Source of the DNA: Dinoroseobacter sp965279125
GTDB taxonomy: Bacteria > Pseudomonadota > Alphaproteobacteria > Rhodobacterales > Rhodobacteraceae
Length of the DNA: 64,000 nucleotides
Assembly (NCBI GenBank): GCA_965279125.1
Contig: CBDIHL010000037.1
Coordinates: forward strand, 1 to 64,000
Direction: 5' to 3'
Part shown: positions 60,579-64,000 of the stretch, in pieces
Layout: each line of letters begins with the position of its first letter
Numbering within the stretch: position 1 is the stretch's first letter
Notes under the pieces: model-generated
What the model was told of the DNA's origin: nothing
The model's input: only the letters and a program-made list of their open reading frames with translations
Database searches by the model: none
Position numbers and translations under genes: made by a program

Positions 60579-61865
60579 ATGACCGACAAGCAACTTGGCT
60601 TCGACACACTGCAAATCCACGCGGGCGCCGTCCCGGACCCGGCCACGGGCGCGCGCCAGACGCCGATCTACCAGACCACGGCTTACGTCTTCCGCGACGC
60701 CGACCACGCGGCAGCGCTCTTCAACCTGCAAGAAGTGGGCTACATCTACTCGCGCCTCACCAACCCCACGGTCGCCGTGCTGCAAGAGCGGATCGCGACC
60801 CTTGAGGGCGGTGCGGGCGCGGTTTGCTGCTCGTCGGGGCATGCCGCGCAGATCATGGCGCTGTTCCCGTTGATGGGGCCGGGCAAGAACGTGGTTGTCT
60901 CCACGAGGCTCTACGGCGGCACGATCACCCAGTTCAGCCAGACCATCAAGCGCTTCGGCTGGTCCGCCACTTTCGTGGATTTCGACGATCTGGACGCTGT
61001 TAAGGCTGCCATCGACGACGACACCCGCGCGGTCTTCTGCGAAAGCATCGCCAACCCCGGCGGCTACATCACCGACCTGCGCGCGATTGCCGACATCTCG
61101 GATGCGGCGGGCATTCCGCTGATCGTGGATAACACCAGCGCCACCCCGTATCTGTGCAACCCGATCCAGCACGGCGCGACATTGGTGGTGCATTCGACCA
61201 CGAAATACCTGACCGGCAACGGCACCGTCACTGGCGGCTGCGTCGTCGATAGCGGCAAGTTCGACTGGATGGCCTCAGACAAGTTCCCCTCGCTAAGCCA
61301 GCCTGAGCCTGCCTATCACGGGTTGGTCTTCGCCGAGGTCCTCGGCCCGATGGCCTTCACCTTCCACGGCATCGCCATCGGCCTGCGCGATCTGGGCATG
61401 ACGATGAACCCGCAAGCGGCGCACTACACGCTGATGGGGATCGAGACGTTGTCCTTGCGCATGGAGCGGCATGTGGAGAACGCTATGAAGATCGCGAGCT
61501 GGCTTGAGGGGCATGACGCGGTGGAGGCCGTGACCTATGCGGGTCTGGCGTCCTCGCCGTATCAGCACCGGGTTGCCTCGGTTTGCCCCAAAGGCGCGGG
61601 GGCGTTGTTCACGGTGGCTTTGAAGGGCGGGTACGATTCTTGCGTGAAGTTCGTCGACAGCTTGGAGCTGTTCAGCCACGTCGCGAACCTAGGCGATACG
61701 CGCTCGCTGATCATCCACTCGGCCTCGACGACGCACCGCCAGTTGACCGAAGAGCAGCAGGTCGCTGCCGGGGCCGCCCCGAATGTGGTGCGCCTGTCGA
61801 TTGGGATCGAGAACGCGGATGATCTGATCGCGGATCTGGATCAGGGGTTGAAGGCGAGCGCCTGA
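60579..61865 (+). CDS. metY: O-acetylhomoserine sulfhydrylase/aminocarboxypropyltransferase
   Basis: 428-residue PLP Cys/Met metabolism enzyme. LGFDTLQIHAGAVPDPATGA and QTPIYQTTAYVFRDADHAA, then YSRLTNPTVAVLQERIATLE and CSSGHAAQIMAL follow. The PLP lysine is in HSTTKYLTGNGTVTGG. Typical MetY length and the MetY-specific long insertion after the lysine. Makes homocysteine from O-acetylhomoserine and sulfide. The ATG at 60579 follows AAAAGGGG. Confidence 0.93.
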   Translation: MTDKQLGFDTLQIHAGAVPDPATGARQTPIYQTTAYVFRDADHAAALFNLQEVGYIYSRLTNPTVAVLQERIATLEGGAGAVCCSSGHAAQIMALFPLMGPGKNVVVSTRLYGGTITQFSQTIKRFGWSATFVDFDDLDAVKAAIDDDTRAVFCESIANPGGYITDLRAIADISDAAGIPLIVDNTSATPYLCNPIQHGATLVVHSTTKYLTGNGTVTGGCVVDSGKFDWMASDKFPSLSQPEPAYHGLVFAEVLGPMAFTFHGIAIGLRDLGMTMNPQAAHYTLMGIETLSLRMERHVENAMKIASWLEGHDAVEAVTYAGLASSPYQHRVASVCPKGAGALFTVALKGGYDSCVKFVDSLELFSHVANLGDTRSLIIHSASTTHRQLTEEQQVAAGAAPNVVRLSIGIENADDLIADLDQGLKASA

Positions 61866-61890
61866 GCGCGCCGCTGATTAGGAAACTGAG

Positions 61891-61917
61891 AGGCCGCTCC
61901 ATTCGGGGCGGCCTTTT
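61891..61917 (+). terminator. Intrinsic terminator of metY
   Basis: AGGCCGCTCC-ATTC-GGGGCGGCCT, a 10-base stem with one wobble, followed by TTT, 26 bases past the metY stop. It precedes a separate paired-palindrome element. Confidence 0.85.
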
Positions 61918-61927
61918 GGGTGCGGGG

Positions 61928-61972
61928 GCAAAACTCCACGTGGAGTTTTGCAAATTCTCACGAGAGAATTTG
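61928..61972. repeat. Paired-palindrome intergenic element (type 3, copy 2)
   Basis: GCAAAACTCCAC-GTGGAGTTTTGC is a perfect 24-base palindrome (61928-61951), overlapping CAAATTCTC-ACGA-GAGAATTTG (61951-61972). Arms match the copy at 54386-54430, and both copies have the same orientation relative to the gene they follow. Here a conventional terminator already lies upstream. Confidence 0.75.
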
Positions 61973-62040
61973 GGCCCGCGCTTGTCGCGCAGGATGTCGC
62001 GTGCAGGGTTGAGGCTAAATAGGCCAGCCAAAGGAACCGC

Positions 62041-62666
62041 ATGACCTACGCAATCGCGCTCTCTGGAAGCCGTCCTCAGGGCGGGTTTCTTCAGTCGGCC
62101 ATCCAGAATGGTTCAAGGCCGCTTTCGCGGCGGAGAACTCTAAACATCTGTTCAAAATGTTTCAGGGCGAAGCGTTCGGCACCCTTGATGAGGATTGGCT
62201 GCCAAAGTGTTGGATTGTCGAGAAGGCGCGCCCGGTCATGCCAGACATGTTCTGGGGGTCATGCGGAATGATGATCGTCTCGGATGCCTACCATGATATC
62301 ATCGAGGACCTCGACCCCGACCTTCACCAGATGTGGCCGCTGGATTTGCGGCGCAAACGCAAAGGCTCCTTTCCGGGGCGTTGGTACGGCCTCAACATTC
62401 GGGGGCGCGCGGAGGCGATCCAGATCGAAGGCAGCGACGTTCGCCTTCATCTCGGATCTGAGCAACTGGGCCTGCCAGACAGGTATATTCTCAGGGATAG
62501 CTTCAAAGTGACTGTCGCAAAGTCCGCATTGCCCGACGCGCATCTTTGGTGGGATCATGCGCTGCACCCCACCAGCCCGACCATTTTGTGCTCTGACAAC
62601 CTCCGCGATGCGGTTGTTGCGGCGGGGCTGAAACCCATCCCCTTTGTGAAGTCGAAAGAGGTTTGA
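62041..62666 (+). pseudogene. Imm11/DUF1629-like protein, one apparent frameshift
   Basis: The ATG at 62041 (after AAAGGAACCGC) reads MTYAIALSGSRPQGGF. The frame is then lost near 62085 and resumes as GHPEWFKAAFAAENSKHLFK, then MFQGEAFGTLDEDWLPKCW and GMMIVSDAYHDIIEDLDPDLHQ to the stop. This combination resembles DUF1629 (Imm11) immunity-type proteins. One missing base, or two extra, explains it; the repaired length is about 208 residues. No toxin gene is nearby. Confidence 0.5.
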
Positions 62667-63016
62667 GGGGCGCATATCTTTGTCTGACCCTAGACCGCCC
62701 ACGCACACCAAACCCGAGCGCGGGGGCACTGCCCCGCCTCGTTGGTCAGCGTCTCAGACGAAGGTCGATGCAGCGTAAAGTTAAGATTGGCGGCCGCCAG
62801 AACGGACGAACCTCGTGCCCCCGTCGCCTGGGGACGTTTGAGACCGGGTGCCACCCCAGCCAAGCCGACTATTCCAAACCGGGGTCGCCCCCGCCGAGAA
62901 TGTCCTATGCCACGGGGTGCTAGACCCGCTTGGTTAACCGGGCTCGTGTTTAGGCCAGCTGGATTAAGGCCGCGTTAAGCAAGCGTTCGGTGGGGGGCGA
63001 GCCCGGCAGATCCAGC
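62667..63016. other. Intergenic, no gene seen
   Basis: 350 bases between convergent genes. Several short frames exist on both strands, but none has homology, a good start or biased composition. No clear repeat recognised. Confidence 0.45.
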
Positions 63017-63767
63017 CTACTGATCTATCGCCCAAGTCACATAAACCTCGGCTTTGAACTGAACATTTCCACGAGAAAGGCGTACCGATGGCAAGCCCGG
63101 GTCAGCAAAGTATAGATCTACCTCAAGCACGGTCGGGAGATTCTCGCGCGGCCCCAGAAGCGTCTCCACCTCGTCGGCAATCGACAAGATTGGACCCAGC
63201 TTTGCGCCGAGCGCCAAGGTGTACTGTTCTGCTTCCACCAAGACTTGGCGCGCGGCCTGCTCGCGGGCCAGAGCGATCAGCGGATCTGGATAAGCCACAC
63301 CGAAAGTCAGCCCTTCAAAATCATTGGCCCCGCCAGCGACAACTGCTCGGATCAGGCTGCCCAGCGCATCCAAATCTCGCGCGATAACGCTTAGGACATT
63401 GGACACCTCAACGCCTAGGAACTCCCGCTCGCGACGCCCATTTTCAAGCACTTGGGTCTGAAATTGTCGCTCGATCGATAGGTTAGAGGTCCCACGATCC
63501 TCGGGTGCCTACGCCTGCTGCATCCAGCACCTCCATAATCGCGGCCATCCGGGTCGAGTTCTCGTCCAGCGCATCGGCGGTGCTCTGCGCCAAGGTCACG
63601 ACCCCAAAGCGCAAGGTGGCTTGATCAGGGATGGCGCTGACGATGCCTTTGCCGCTCATGGTGACGGTGCCGGTGCGCGCGGGGTTATGGTCTTCGGCGA
63701 GACTTGGCGACGAGACCGCGAAAGCCAGAAGGAGGACGAGGCGATGGATCAATGAGAGGCCTTTCAT
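63017..63767 (-). pseudogene. SIMPL-domain (DUF541) secreted protein, one apparent frameshift
   Basis: Starts MKGLSLIHRLVLLLAFAVSS (signal peptide), then GTVTMSGKGIVSAIPDQATL and LDENSTRMAAIMEVLDAAGV, the DUF541 N-terminal half. After a shift it continues TSNLSIERQFQTQVLENGRR, RDLDALGSLIRAVVAGGAND and ARQVLVEAEQYTLALGAKLG. Removing one C from 63499-63500 restores TRDRGTSNLSIERQ and a 249-residue protein of normal size. The gene is probably intact. Confidence 0.75.
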
Positions 63768-64000
63768 GCGAGGATCGACCCGATCAGGCTGACGCATGAC
63801 CAAGCCTATTGCAACGGGCATGGCGGGCTAAACCCCTGCCTACTTTGGCCGACAGGACATAATACTGGCATGCTGTAACGCAAAACAGTCCGCGCGTTTC
63901 ACCCCGCCTGGAGGCGGCCAATCCTCAACAAGGGGTTAAGATGCCTAACTTTCTTAGGGTTGTGTGGATATGTGGGGAAAACGAGCACTCACCCTTCCAC

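Noticed and set aside
63941..64000. ATG at 63941 open to the window end
   Set aside because: Only 20 codons are visible, with no recognisable N-terminus; too little to call a gene.
1..64000. CRISPR arrays, tRNA or rRNA genes, insertion sequences, integrases
   Set aside because: None recognised: no regularly spaced repeats, no cloverleaf-like or rRNA sequences, and no transposase or integrase motifs in any translation.

Overview
The window reads as a chromosome segment of a marine-type alphaproteobacterium of the Rhodobacteraceae (Roseobacter group). The grounds are the GC-rich codon use, a nuoA-N operon that continues into birA-coaX-rnj, Rhodobacteraceae-restricted small families between the nuo genes (DUF5333-like, DUF5337-like, a helix-hairpin-helix extension on NuoE), a Hint-domain protein, and short GAGTATTT elements at gene ends. 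The species cannot be named from the sequence.

Layout. Positions 1-8000 hold the tatA start, a short HTH regulator with its own palindrome, an ABC ATPase, an SDR enzyme, a Hint protein, prfC, a lipoprotein and a DEAD-box helicase. A bidirectional terminator at 7991-8014 closes both this block and the next. From 32892 down to 8023 (minus strand) runs one roughly 25-kb operon for respiratory complex I, with all fourteen nuo genes. At least ten non-complex-I genes are threaded through it: a sulfotransferase, a compositionally odd membrane protein, a zinc ribbon, MAPEG, DUF3291, two DUF5333-like proteins, a lipoprotein, a CMD-family protein and others. It ends in birA, coaX, rnj and a small membrane gene. 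Positions 33954-44382 (minus) carry a leucine/isovalerate catabolic (liu) operon: isovaleryl-CoA dehydrogenase, methylcrotonyl-CoA carboxylase beta and alpha, two GSTs, HMG-CoA lyase and a methylglutaconyl-CoA hydratase-type enzyme, with LprI-like and unknown proteins between them. A TTGAACG-type palindrome lies at its promoter. After that come a DegT aminotransferase, a MmgE/PrpD protein, a PPC-repeat secreted protein, gph, glmU-glmS-alkD, a small secreted protein, a TPP enzyme, hisB-hisH, a glycosyltransferase-GtrA fusion, an OLD-family nuclease, metY, an Imm11/DUF1629-like gene and a SIMPL-domain gene.

Two window-wide patterns stand out. First, many genes are interrupted by indels: nuoL (five), nuoJ, mccB, an alkD-like gene (three), a DUF1629-like gene and a SIMPL gene. 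Ten of the twelve resolve as one extra base in a mononucleotide run, and removing them restores full-length families exactly. That points to sequence error rather than decay. Second, four intergenic sites carry a two-palindrome element with the same architecture but three different sequences, each at a gene 3' end.
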